64,000 nucleotides of DNA from Paracentrotus lividus (lineage: Eukaryota; Echinodermata; Echinoidea; Camarodonta; Echinidae), in assembly GCA_940671915.1 (NCBI GenBank), contig CALNVZ010000641.1, positions 3,441,353 through 3,505,352 of the forward strand, read 5' to 3'. Under the pieces are notes generated by a model, which did not search any database, had not been told where the DNA came from, and was given only the letters and a program-made list of their open reading frames with translations. Positions 54,101-62,289 of the stretch are shown here, one piece after another. Numbering within the stretch: position 1 is the first letter of the stretch; each line of letters starts with the position of its first letter. Position numbers and translations under genes: made by a program.

Positions 54101-57100
54101 TTTCATTCGAGTTTGCGAGTACTGTGCATTCAAGCATAACATAACCATCACAAATGGGGTATCAATGTGACAAGGAATAAATCAACTTTCCAATGATATC
54201 AAATTTAACCATCATAAACAATCAAATAAAAAGATATGACGGCTCAAAGTTGAATTGCAAGACATTTTTTGAGGGGTTTATTAATGGAGGCAGTTGTCCT
54301 AGAGGGGCAATTGTCCATGGGGAGAGCAGGGGGGGGGGTGGTAAATTTTTGTCCAGTTGGGTACTTCTCTGCAGGAGGAGTTGTCCTGGAGGGTTTGTTG
54401 TTCTTGGAGGACGCCTTCTGGGGATTACTGTCCTGAGAAGGAATTGTCCTTGAGATTTTATGTGGGGGATTAGTTATCTAATTGGGATATAGGTAGTCGT
54501 ACTATTGGGGGTAGTACATGTAGCCTGGGGGGGGGGGGGGATTTCGGTCCGATTCTAGACAAAGGGTTGACATATGTGACTCATCATATCAAAACGAGAC
54601 ACAAGCCGCCAGAAATGAGTTGAATATACCAGCAAAATAATCCATTTTGAATACTTTCTCCTTATCATTTTTACTCATTATCTTTTACAGAGCACACATG
54701 AAACATTGCAGATTTCAAACAAATCAAGACATATTTTAACAAAATCTTTAAAAATCATTTTGCCGATTTCTTTGACTCACTGTGCTGAGTTTGCTTGGCG
54801 ACTTTTGTCTCATTTTGATGTGATGCATCACTATTTACCTGTCTCCTTGGATTGCCTTCTGTAGATCAAGTGTTGCAGAAGGTCTTGGTGTCCAAGTCTT
54901 GATTTCTGGTGAATACTTGTTGATTAGGGCATTCAGACTTGCAGCATCGTTCTTGAAGTTGGTCTCTCGGATATACCTATTGTCAGGTGACAATGATCAT
55001 GTGATAGGTCCATATTATTGCATAACAATTAAAAAAAAAGGAAGAGTACATAAATTGTCTATAAAGAAACAATATACTCTTTGAGGAGGGTGCTGAATGG
55101 GCAGCATCATAGAAAAATATGAAATATGCATCTTTCCATGAAATTTTCCAAAAAGTCAACCAATGCATTTGGTCTAATAATTAAAATTAAACAGTCATCA
55201 TTCCCAAGCTTTAGATTTTTCTTTCTCACTGGCGCCTGGCGGATCGAGCATTAGAAAACAGGCGGTGTGCTGCCGAAATTTTATAATTTTAACATGTACA
55301 GTCAATGGGTTGTTTTCAAATTATTAATGAACTACCTGGACCTGCCACTGCTCTCTTTTGGTATTGATTGCTTTCCTTGCTGGCAAACAACTATTTCAAC
55401 CACATTGATCTGTTAAAAAAATGTTACTTTTTTACTGAGACCATTTTACAGAGCTCTGACTAATTTCTTACCCATCGGACGGATGTGCTTCTACAAAGTA
55501 TCCAGCGAAGGGACAGTAGACGACTGGATTGACGTCTCTTACCACCTGCGTCTTGTAGTAAAGAAGCTTGTTACGCTCTCTCTTGATAAACTGTTTCTTC
55601 CATTCCTCTGTATTTTGGGTAAACCAATAAATACATTCAATATGATATTGGATGTTATACTCCACATACTAAAAATCTTGCAGTAGGATTGGTCAAATGC
55701 CTATCACGTGATAAATTGTAGTTTTCCCATCATCAGTCATTACTCGTGGTGATGGGACTTTTGGGTTTTGCTGATCACTTCAGCGGCCCATAGAGCATGT
55801 AGAGCCATAACGAGTTATCAATTCTTTTGAGGAAACACATACAAAAAAAGTGCATCATCACTCGCTTTTTTTGTTCCATCATTTTCCAACACATGCAGTG
55901 AAAGATGAATTCCTCTGTGATGAAACAATTACTTTGTTAATATGTTACAATCACTTTAGCCCATTTGAGTAGGCCTACACGATAAATAAATAAATCTAGA
56001 TAAATTGTGAGCAATTTATTCGTACATGCTTACGTTACATGCACAGGCATTGATGACTGAGTAGATTTTTTTTTAAGCATCTAGAAAACCTTGAATAAAA
56101 AAAAAAGAAAATTGGTTTTCCCCCAGCTCTTAAAAATGTTTCAGATGTGGAATATAAAGCAAATAATCACCTCTTAATTTCAAGTGACGAGGTAAACTAT
56201 CACTTATATCAAGCAGTGATTATTTGCTTTATTTGAGATTTTGAAGCAAATCGATCTCTTAATTGCCAAGATATTAAGCAAATAATCACCATTGAACCAA
56301 ATGATGGCAAGTCTATCACTTCTCAGGCAAGCTGGATAAGCTTTCTCCTCCGAAGCAAAGCTGAGGAGAGATGCATCCAGCTTGCCGTGGAAGCGATAGA
56401 CTTCCAATCATTTGGATCAAGAGGTGGTTATTTGCTTTATATTCCACATCTGAAACAATTTAAAAGTATGGGGAAAACCAATATTTTGGTTAAAAATTCA
56501 AGGTTTCCTTGATCCTCAAAATATCCACTCAAGTCATCGATGACTGCGCTTGTAATTATAACATTTTAACGCGTACAAATAAAGTGTGCATAATTCATTT
56601 GACGCGAAGGCCTAGCTCAAATGGGTTGAAGTGATTGTTACATAACAAAGAAGTTTTAAAAAGTAATTGTTACGTCACAAAGGAATCTGTGATGGGAAAA
56701 AACGATAGTACAAAAAAATCTGAGTGACAACGCACTTTTTTTTCGCGCATCCTAAAAATAATTGATGACGCGTTATGACTCTACATACTCCATGGGGCGC
56801 TGAAGTGGTCAGCGAACCTCAAAAGTACCATCACTACGAGTGATGATTGATGATGGGAAAACTAAACTTTATCATGTGACTGCCTTTTGACCAATCCTGT
56901 TGCAACATTCTTAGTATGTGGAATATAATGATGACCATATATTACCATAGTCTATGGAGGGAAAATAATCACCTTTTTTTTTTCTTATTGCGAAGCATGT
57001 AATGTCTGGAAAATGAACTTTTCAGGGTTTCCTCTCAACAGATTATTAAATGCACATACAGCATGTACATTTTTGGAGAGGAACACAGAGGAGTTGATAA

Positions 57101-58867
57101 AAAGATGACAATATGAATGAAAACAATCACAAATTTTGCAATTGCCAACGCAAAGAGGAAGTGATAATTGTTAGTTCTATGCATTAAGTTGCAATCATTT
57201 TTGTTGCATTTAGTTGTATTTTTTTTCTTTTTTAATCTTTTACTTCCACAGGTTATAACTATTGAAGTATGAATGTGAAAGAAAATATAGGAGCCAATTC
57301 GAGGGTAGAAACTGATTAATTTATATCTTTCGGAATGATCTCTATCTCAACTTACACCTGTGTACTTGCCGCCAAAGAAGTTCATAGGGAACCCGGACGC
57401 ACCCCCAGCGAAGTCACTCAGCATGACATCAATATCGACATGTAATAATAGGTGCCAATTTGAAGATAAATAAAGATTTATTTAGATCTTTCGGAATCTC
57501 TATCGTACTTGCCGCCAACGAAGTTCATAGGGAACCCAGACGCACCCCCAGCAAAGTCACTCAGCATAACATCAACATTGACTGGTAATAATAGGTGCCA
57601 ATTTGAAGATAAATAAAGATTTCTTTTACATCTTTCGGAATCTCTATCACTTACCTGTGTACTTGCCGCCAAAGAAGTTCATAGGGAACCCAGACGCACC
57701 CCCAGCGAAGTCACTAAGCATGACATCAACATTGACAGGTAAGCGGCCACCATTGGGATTTGTACAGTCCACCGTGTTCAGGATTAGATGACCTGTGGAT
57801 ATACATTTTGAATATTGTATGCTAAAACATGTAGGCTTAATTCCATTTGGTTTAAATCCTGTTTGTTTAAAAAACAATACACTTTGTTTATTTCTTGTTG
57901 TGTACATGTATTGTCTTTATTTTCACAATGACTGCAAAATACCTGGAAATTACAATGCGAATATGTTCAAATGTACTTCTACAGTATTTGTTTTTAATAA
58001 TAGCATACATGTACAACATATGTATTTACAGATGCAATCCAAGAGAGGTTTTTTCGGAAACTTGGATGACAAAAAGCTTTTTTTAGTAGTCACGTGAAAT
58101 GAGCAAAAAATTGACAGTACAAATAACAGCTGTATTTGACAACTTGCTCAAACACCCGGTTTCATTAAACAACTTATGTTATTCTAACGGTACATGTTAT
58201 TTACTATTATTTTAATTCAGTACAGTATGTACTCACTGAGCATCAATTTAGACCTAAATTACAATTCTGAGAAACAATCAATCAATGTAAAGAATAATAC
58301 CAGCTGTTATCTAACCAGGAGTAAAGAATATAAAAGATGGGAAAGAATGAAAGAAGAAGCGCAAGAAAAGAAGATCCATGTAAAATGAAAGAAAGTTTGA
58401 GAGGAAGAAAAAAATCGGGTGATGAAAAGAACATATAGGAAAATAATATGAGAAAGAACATGAGAAACGAGAAGGGGGAAGAAAAGGAAGAATAGAGAGA
58501 AAGTATCAGATTTAAAAAAAAAGAAGAAGAAGAGAAAGAGAAAAAACAGAAGGTGGGAAAAACAGAAGATCTGAAAAGGAGAGAAGGAAAGAAAAAAAAA
58601 ACAATACAATAATGGCGAAAAACAGATAGTTAAAAGAAAGAAACGAAATAAATAGAAAAAAGGGGAAAAGGAAAAAAGAATGAAAGGAAATTCAGAACAA
58701 AATACACTGTAAAAGTTTCAAAAAGCAAGTAAGACCAAGACCCCCCCCAAAAAAAAAAGTAGATTAAAAAAAATATACCTTTATAGTCTATTAGGATACA
58801 TGTATCCATATCAGGGTGAACACCATCCATCATAATCATGAAACGAGTATCCTTGTTGATCTGAAGC

Positions 58868-58937
<70 letters not shown>

Positions 58938-61171
58938 AATCATTCACATGATTAAGAGAACAAAGATAAAGTATACATTTCTATCATCAAATTTTCAATG
59001 GAACTCCATGCTAGCCAGGTGCATGTTTAATAGCACAATTAACATTGTGATACCTATTTTGGGATAGAATGAAATATTGGATCAGCCATAAAACATGCCT
59101 TAATGATATTTTGGGATAGAATGAAATATTGGGTCAGCCACACAACAGCTGTCAATAGGGGCAAACACAAAATGTATGTGCTTTGTAAATGAGTATAAAG
59201 ACATGCATTCTTGGTAAAGTCATGAATTGTAAATAACGACATGTTCATATTTTATGCAACATCATTTCAGTACCGCTTGAGAGATAATGTTACCTGTTTA
59301 CACAGTTCCAAGTTCTAAAGGAGTGTGTTAACAGGTAACATTACTTTTCAGCAAAATAGTAATATTTCCTCTTTTTATTAGTGACGTACATTTGTACATA
59401 CAAACATGTCTTTCATTGCGGTTGGTTGATTGATCAAGGATACTAACTTTTCTCGATTGCAAATAGTCAGAGACATATTAATTTTCAGAATTATTTGAAA
59501 AGAATTTCGGACAATAAAATTGGGAGCGTTTATGTTGTCTTCTAAATCAAAGTCTATATCTAATTCATCAAACTTTTCTCAATAAATAATCTCAAAATAA
59601 TAAGACAAGTAGTCTACATCCTGCATTCATTTCGTTAGGTTGGCAAACAATGTTCACTAGTACTGGACTAGAATTGATATCAAATAGTGTGCTCCTCACG
59701 CCTTCAAAACAATCTCAAACTGTGACATCATTAAACATATCGAGATTAGATTGTAAATAGAAAAGGTGCGCATGTCACGGCTTTAAAAATTAAATCTCAA
59801 ACTAGAAAAAACAGTCTAGATGTAATCTGTTTTGAGTAGTAAGGATCTTAATTGCCATATAAGACATGATCGAACGCAAGTTATTTGATTCGGTAACAAT
59901 GGCTCCTCTGGGCTTATTTCAAATAAGATGTACATGTAAGATTGGGGATATAAATAGGGTTTTACATTTATGTAAGATCTCAAACTAGAAAAATGCAGAT
60001 GCAATCTTTTTTGAGAAGTAACGATCCTAATTTCCACATAAGACATGATCTAACACAAAATATTTGACTCTGTAACAATTGTTCCTCTTTCTTTATTTCA
60101 TCTAGATGTAGAATTGGGGATGTAATAGGGTTTTACATTTATGTAAAGATTATGGTAAGGTTTAAGGTAGTGTAAAGAGTAAAGTCCAGGTTTGAAAAGC
60201 AGTGGAAGGTTTCATAGTACACCAAGTATTCTTTCTTGAGGCTATGAGTGGCCCTGAAGAGGACCTACCCACTCTCGATGCTTTGGCGAGCATGTTCTCA
60301 CCATCGTCATTCTCCTGGAGACGGTGAAAAAACATGCTCACCGAAATGTCAAGAGTGGGCACAATGTAGGTCCTTTTCAGGACCACTCATAGCCTCAAGA
60401 AAGAATAACTGGTGTACCATGAAACCTTCCACTGTATCTCCAGGGCTGAAATAAGTCATTCTATTATTGTATGGAATTAAAGTAGAATAATTGTCGCCAG
60501 AGCAAATGTTTTGGAATCGTTTCAACAATTCATTGATAATCTTGCGAAATGCTCTGATCAGACATTTAATGATGGATATAAATAACAAGGTGGTTCGTCA
60601 ATGACAAGTCGCGCCTGATTTTGCGATAAATAAAACATGAAATACGACCTTTTGACCCCCAGATTACTTTTGACTGAACACCATCCTCATGAAAAAACAT
60701 GTGATAATCATTGATGCAGAAAGAAAGTAAAAAAAGAAAAAACCCAAGAAAATTGATGCCCATGGCATAACATTTGACCAATTAACCCCCAGATGACCTT
60801 TGACCTCACCATTCTCATCAACAAAAATGTGGTATTCCCCAAGGATCATTAGTACCAGTGTTTGAACACAATTGATGCAGAAATAAGTAAATGAACGCAT
60901 GACTTAAACATTTTCATAATAGACTAATAGGAAAAATCATCACTACTTGTAGGTATTTGCGGAACTTTATTCGGGCATGACAAAAATTTATCAGACGTCA
61001 TTATTTTGAGTGTGTGACCTTACCTCGTGCCACTTGCCAAACTTGAGAACATTAATGTTGTTTAGTTTAACACCACTCTGCTTGAGTTTGCAGAAGACAG
61101 GCATGGATGTATCACCCACGTAGATTGGAATGTCAGGGTTTCTAGCCGACAGGAGCTCCAGAGTTGGGTAG
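38951..61171 (-). CDS. CMAH: CMP-N-acetylneuraminate hydroxylase, 3' part of gene (11 exons)
   Basis: Eleven exons join in phase into 461 codons that align with mammalian CMAH from about residue 200 to its end (MDGVHPDMDT, LNTVDCTNPNGGRLP, LSDFAGGASGFPMN, YCPFAGYFVEAHPSD, TWTPRPSATLDL, EYYKWAKFHSYNLVVR, FWNHMQILLPFEPPNW). The enzyme hydroxylates CMP-Neu5Ac to CMP-Neu5Gc using a Rieske iron-sulfur centre, cytochrome b5 and oxygen. The Rieske part is N-terminal and lies right of the window. After the conserved end the protein continues about 80 residues and finishes with the hydrophobic segment WLVPVGVAAVAAGIVLW and RMK, predicting a tail anchor. The mammalian enzyme is soluble; a membrane-bound form is, as I recall, reported for starfish. 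Confidence 0.95.
39151..39835. repeat. GA-rich low-complexity tract
   Basis: Nearly 700 bases of GAGA/GGAA on the plus strand. On the CMAH strand it is a long polypyrimidine tract leading into the last acceptor. Open frames in it are low-complexity and rejected. Confidence 0.92.
40478..40700 (+). mobile_element. SINE fragment, same family as 4286-4600
   Basis: GTGGGTTTGATTCCCGGCAC, TTGGGCAAGGCATTCTATCT and GGTGTAAATGGGTA match the copy at 4286. Confidence 0.65.
40798..40928 (-). CDS. CMAH: CMAH exon: end of conserved core
   Basis: Acceptor TTGTTTAG; reads FWNHMQILLPFEPPNWDAFL then AKMKAKKSPRRDVWKPSHSQ LTN. FWNHxQIxLPxxPPNW is the conserved C-terminus of the enzyme; the basic stretch after it is extra. 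Donor GTACGA, phase 1. Confidence 0.94.
41022..41432. mobile_element. MITE with TTTGTTTGCCGTAAC ends
   Basis: Left TTTGTTTGCCGTAAC, right GTTACGGCAAACAAA, exact inverted 15-mers. A20-like and G12-like runs near 41312-41348 lie inside. Confidence 0.75.
41808..41900. mobile_element. 110-base foldback MITE, copy 3
   Basis: CAGCTGATTGCAATCGATTG and TTTGATTGCAATCAACTATG inverted arms; family of 10635-10745. Confidence 0.7.
42032..42147 (-). CDS. CMAH: CMAH exon
   Basis: Acceptor TTGAACAG; reads IKNRIGVHRNTVLKGLFWDD then LYIGFNNQISRTPDTFHY, matching GLLWDELYIGFQTRLQRDPDIYHHL. Donor GTAAGT, phase 2. Confidence 0.95.
42191..42432. mobile_element. Foldback MITE rich in GGAGACG (type 1)
   Basis: Left GATGCTATCTCACTTCGCGG, right CCGCGAAGTGAGATAGCACC. 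GGAGACGTCTCCGCGAC words are repeated in both directions through the whole element. It starts 44 bases upstream of a CMAH acceptor. A shorter relative lies at 47790-47922. Confidence 0.9.
42585..43115. mobile_element. Foldback element, arms about 110 bases
   Basis: ACTACCAACCTTCGTAGTGC ... GGGGTGGATTTGCTTTGATT and their near reverse complements around 43000-43115 (AAATCCACCCCAAAAGAACA, AAGGTTGGTAGT). Confidence 0.8.
43387..43509 (-). CDS. CMAH: CMAH exon
   Basis: Acceptor CCCTGTAG after a CT-rich tract; reads MIETDDDFHDIEGGYNFLID then FSGLEPTFPTERPAREHNYL E, matching MIETDEDFNPFPGGYDYLVDF. Donor GTATTT, phase 0. Confidence 0.96.
44165..44620. other. Repeat-like segment with GTGTCGAACC words
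   Basis: CGGGTTCGACACGG, GCTCGACACGGCAA, GCCGTGTCGAAAACG and CAGTGTCGAACCC recur in both orientations within 250 bases. Probably a foldback element whose ends I could not define. Confidence 0.4.
44699..45106. mobile_element. MITE with AATTGTTATGTTGCCC ends
   Basis: Left AATTGTTATGTTGCCC, right GGGCAACATAACAATT, an exact inverted 16-mer; about 408 bases, ending 97 bases before the CMAH exon at 45203. Confidence 0.88.
45203..45329 (-). CDS. CMAH: CMAH exon
   Basis: Acceptor TTCACAG; reads WNFEKYLNEVNESIEHEIFA then YPEWIKEYYKWAKFHSYNLV VR, matching SWDFEPYLEILNAAVGDEIF...YNLVVR. Donor GTAAGT, phase 0. Confidence 0.96.
45785..46020 (-). mobile_element. tRNA-like SINE/foldback composite
   Basis: The minus strand has GTCATAGCTCAGTAAGCAGA (box A) and GTGTTTGAATCCTCATGG (box B). 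Flanking words CAGAAATATATAATATGA and TTTGCTCATATTTTCAT are loosely inverted. Confidence 0.6.
46064..46111 (-). CDS. CMAH: CMAH short exon
   Basis: Only 48 bases: acceptor TGATGCAG, DYIQEPPQGTKVLKD, donor GTTAGT. Matches mammalian GIVEPPEGTKIYKD. Phase 2 on both sides agrees with both neighbours. Confidence 0.9.
46273..46723. mobile_element. Tc1/mariner-like MITE
   Basis: Left TACAGTCTGTGTCAAATAAA, right TTTTTTTGACACAGACTGTA; both ends carry TA. An internal block (AGTATGAAGATTAATCACAG to TTCATCTCATTTGGTG) recurs as a fragment at 15790-15930. Confidence 0.82.
47079..47325. mobile_element. MITE with GTGATGCATCA..CAAAATGAGA ends, copy 1
   Basis: GATGCATCATATCAAAATGA and TTGTGTCTCATTTTGATACA are inverted, with an A/T-rich centre. 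Sister copy at 54576-54831. Confidence 0.7.
47790..47922. mobile_element. Foldback MITE rich in GGAGACG (type 2)
   Basis: AAGGGTGGTATCTCACTTCG and CAAAGTGAGATACCACACTT inverted ends, with ACGTCTCCGCG near both. A part of its right end is carried in the duplication that follows. Confidence 0.85.
47899..49285 (+). repeat. Tandem duplication, one half carrying the TTAA element
   Basis: 47899-48148 and 48991-49240 are 250 bases each with only about three differences noticed. The 45 bases after the TTAA (48939-48983 and 49241-49285) match too. Removing 48145-48934 from the first half restores the second exactly. Confidence 0.93.
48145..48938 (+). mobile_element. TTAA-flanked piggyBac-like MITE, member 2
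   Basis: Left TTAACCCTATTCAGACTGGG; right end, read inward, TTAACCGTATTCAGACTGGC. G-run, TCAATTTGA loop and C-run hairpins stand near both ends. The interior is shared with members 1 and 3. The empty site is kept at 49237-49240. Confidence 0.9.
50430..50870. repeat. Degenerate tandem repeat, about 140-base unit
   Basis: CATTCAATTC, ATATTTGTGTTACC-like and GTACAAAGGCCATT-like words recur near 50450, 50580, 50710 and 50800. Confidence 0.5.
51491..51501. other. Assembly gap
   Basis: Eleven N in an A- and GCT-rich repeat (GCTGAAAA words on both sides); the true length is unknown. Confidence 1.
51650..52415 (+). mobile_element. TTAA-flanked piggyBac-like MITE, member 3
   Basis: Both ends read TTAACCCTAATCTGCCCGGG inward, with TTAA at 51650-51653 and 52412-52415. 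Hairpins are G-run, CTAATTTAG, C-run. The right end has the extra spacer, as member 1 has at its left, so the orientation is opposite to member 1. Confidence 0.9.
52480..53620. other. Intron sequence without recognised features
   Basis: AT-rich CMAH intron; TCTTTCATAATTCC-like and TCAATGATCTCTCAG-like words repeat loosely at 52700-52930. Nothing coding. Confidence 0.5.
53626..54282. mobile_element. Foldback element with CCCTCAAAAAATGTCTTGCA ends
   Basis: Left CCCCTCAAAAAATGTCTTGC, right GCAAGACATTTTTTGAGGGG, with arms that go on through the AATTCAACTTTGAG match and further inside (GCCAAATGAATGGCTATTG and CAATAGCCATTCATTTGGC). Distantly like the elements at 27428 and 61218. Confidence 0.9.
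54285..54545. repeat. G-rich minisatellite, second site
   Basis: Irregular GGAGGCAGTTGTCCTAGAGG-like units of 20-30 bases, ending in a G-run; the same motif as 24095-24325. Confidence 0.7.
54576..54831. mobile_element. MITE copy 2, abutting a CMAH splice donor
   Basis: TCATCATATCAAAACGAGAC and CATTTTGATGTGATGCATCA are inverted. The CMAH 5' splice site is at 54838, so only about seven intron bases separate it from the element. Confidence 0.78.
54839..54976 (-). CDS. CMAH: CMAH exon
   Basis: Acceptor ACAATAG; reads YIRETNFKNDAASLNALINK then YSPEIKTWTPRPSATLDLQK AIQGD, matching YIKETN...TWTPRPGATLDLGRML. Donor GTAAATAG, phase 2. A foldback element begins seven bases inside the intron. Confidence 0.94.
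55472..55607 (-). CDS. CMAH: CMAH exon
   Basis: Acceptor AAAATACAG; reads EEWKKQFIKRERNKLLYYKT then QVVRDVNPVVYCPFAGYFVE AHPSD. Donor GTAAGA, phase 2. An inverted repeat pair begins 77 bases upstream in the adjacent intron. Confidence 0.96.
55684..56195 (-). mobile_element. Dispersed repeat, copy B (inverted)
   Basis: Reverse complement of parts of copy A (8577-9258): GGATTGGTCAAATG, AGTGCATCATCACTCG-like and AAGCAAATAATCACCTC blocks. Forms an inverted pair with copy C. Confidence 0.8.
56276..56935 (+). mobile_element. Dispersed repeat, copy C
   Basis: Same orientation as copy A, close over most of its length, ending GACCAATCCTGTTGCAACAT TCTTAG. On the minus strand it keeps LSFASEEKAYPACLRSDRLA, nearly the same as in copy A. 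Confidence 0.85.
57356..57600 (-). repeat. Two partial tandem copies of a CMAH exon
   Basis: Copies near 57360-57440 and 57507-57585 repeat the last 80 or so bases of the exon at 57655 (GTACTTGCCGCCAAAGAAGT on the plus strand) and adjoining intron. Spacing is 145 and 152 bases. In the intact copy the block is next to a GTAAGT donor; the farthest copy keeps an ACCTGTGTAC-like donor. Confidence 0.95.
57655..57792 (-). CDS. CMAH: CMAH exon
   Basis: Acceptor ATCCACAG; reads HLILNTVDCTNPNGGRLPVN then VDVMLSDFAGGASGFPMNFF and GGKYT, the best conserved block of the family. Donor GTAAGT, phase 1. Two partial copies of its 3' part lie downstream in the intron. Confidence 0.97.
58779..58860 (-). CDS. 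CMAH: CMAH exon
   Basis: Acceptor ATGCTTCAG after a perfect CT tract; reads INKDTRFMIMMDGVHPDMDT CILIDYK, matching RFMILMDGVHPEMDTCIIVEYKG. Donor GTATAT, phase 1. Confidence 0.96.
58869..58933. repeat. Perfect GA/CT microsatellite at a CMAH acceptor
   Basis: About 65 bases of uninterrupted (AG)n on the plus strand end eight bases before the CMAH exon at 58860; on the gene's strand this is a (CT)n polypyrimidine tract. Confidence 0.95.
60185..60442. mobile_element. Foldback element, arms about 100 bases
   Basis: AAGCAGTGGAAGGTTTCATA ... CTTTCTTGAGGCTATGAGTG is matched in reverse by CACTCATAGCCTCAAGAAAG ... GAAACCTTCCACTG. The loop lies near 60310. Confidence 0.9.
61024..61171 (-). CDS. CMAH: CMAH exon
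   Basis: Acceptor TTAAACAG; reads YPTLELLSARNPDIPIYVGD then TSMPVFCKLKQSGVKLNNIN and VLKFGKWHE, matching mammalian HPTLELLAAKNPDLPIYIG. Donor GTAAGG, phase 0. Exons further 5' lie beyond the window. Confidence 0.95.
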
Positions 61172-61217
61172 CTGTTTAAAAAAAATATAAATAAATAAAA
61201 AAATAAAAAAAATTATA

Positions 61218-62222
61218 AACCCCTAACAAAAAGTTTCGCAAATCGAGTTTGGGCTATGCTAACTTTCCAGGTATGTTTTAGTTATCCCTGATATTCATAC
61301 AATTGGAAAGATAATTTATTCCCCTTTTTATTGATATCCTATGTGTAATGATTGTGTCATGCTTAAATACACAAAATATCAGAATATGGAGAAATGTAAA
61401 AAGTCAAATGTTGCAAAATGCATTTTTATTGATCAAATTGAATTCCGAATCCCGACTTCAGGCCCTCGTAACTTTGGGGGTATTTTCTCATTTTATTTAA
61501 TTTTATACCATTTTCAAGCTCGTTTATTCCACTTTTTGATGATACCCTAATTTTAACAATATTGTTGCTCTTTTATGCACAGATCACCTGAATCTTAGGA
61601 CAAGTCAGAAGTCAAATGTTGCAAATTGAATGCCTATTGTGGGTGTTATTGTCTGTTGCGAGTCACTGAATTTGAGCAATAACAACGTTTCACTTTGTTA
61701 TATATTTATATTCACGACTTACGTGCATTCAAACATGACGTTACCATTGCAAATAGGGTATCAATAAAAAGAAGAATAAATGAACTTTTCAATGCTATAA
61801 AAATTGATAGTGATAAAAACCCACATTAAAATGTATCAAGGTTCACAGTTGTGTTACAGAATATTCAAGCTGAACATTATCTTTCGCTTTGCCTTGCATT
61901 CAGGTGTTCTGTAGACCCAGGCATGACATCACCATGACAAATTAGGTACATTGTATCAATATAAAGAGGAATAACTGAACTTGACAATGGTTCAAATTCA
62001 ATAAAAATTATAAATTACTACAAAAGTTATTAGGGTCTAAAATCGAGTTGAGGAACTTCAATGTGATCATTAAAAGTGCCTTTTACAATATTTTGACTTT
62101 TTATTTTTCTCCATATTCTGATATTCTGTGCATTGAAGCATGACACAATCATTACAAATAGGATATCAATTAAAAGGTGAATAAATTATCTTTCCAATGG
62201 TACGAATATCTGGAATAACGAA
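61218..62222. mobile_element. Large foldback element, relative of 27428-28507
   Basis: Starts CTAACAAAAAGTTTCGCAAA, the same end as the element at 27428. Blocks such as GACACAATCATTACAAATAG return in reverse near 62140. The right end seems cut short after GGTACGAATATCTGGAATAA. It begins about 45 bases from a CMAH acceptor. Confidence 0.82.
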
Positions 62223-62289
62223 ATCTTTTCATATTATATTTCTGGTTAGTTTCACCCTTTGTTCAACTTTATATTAAACTACATGTAGA

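Noticed and set aside
57603..58097. Short open frames around the CMAH exon on the plus strand
   Set aside because: Antisense shadows of the exon and of its partial copies.
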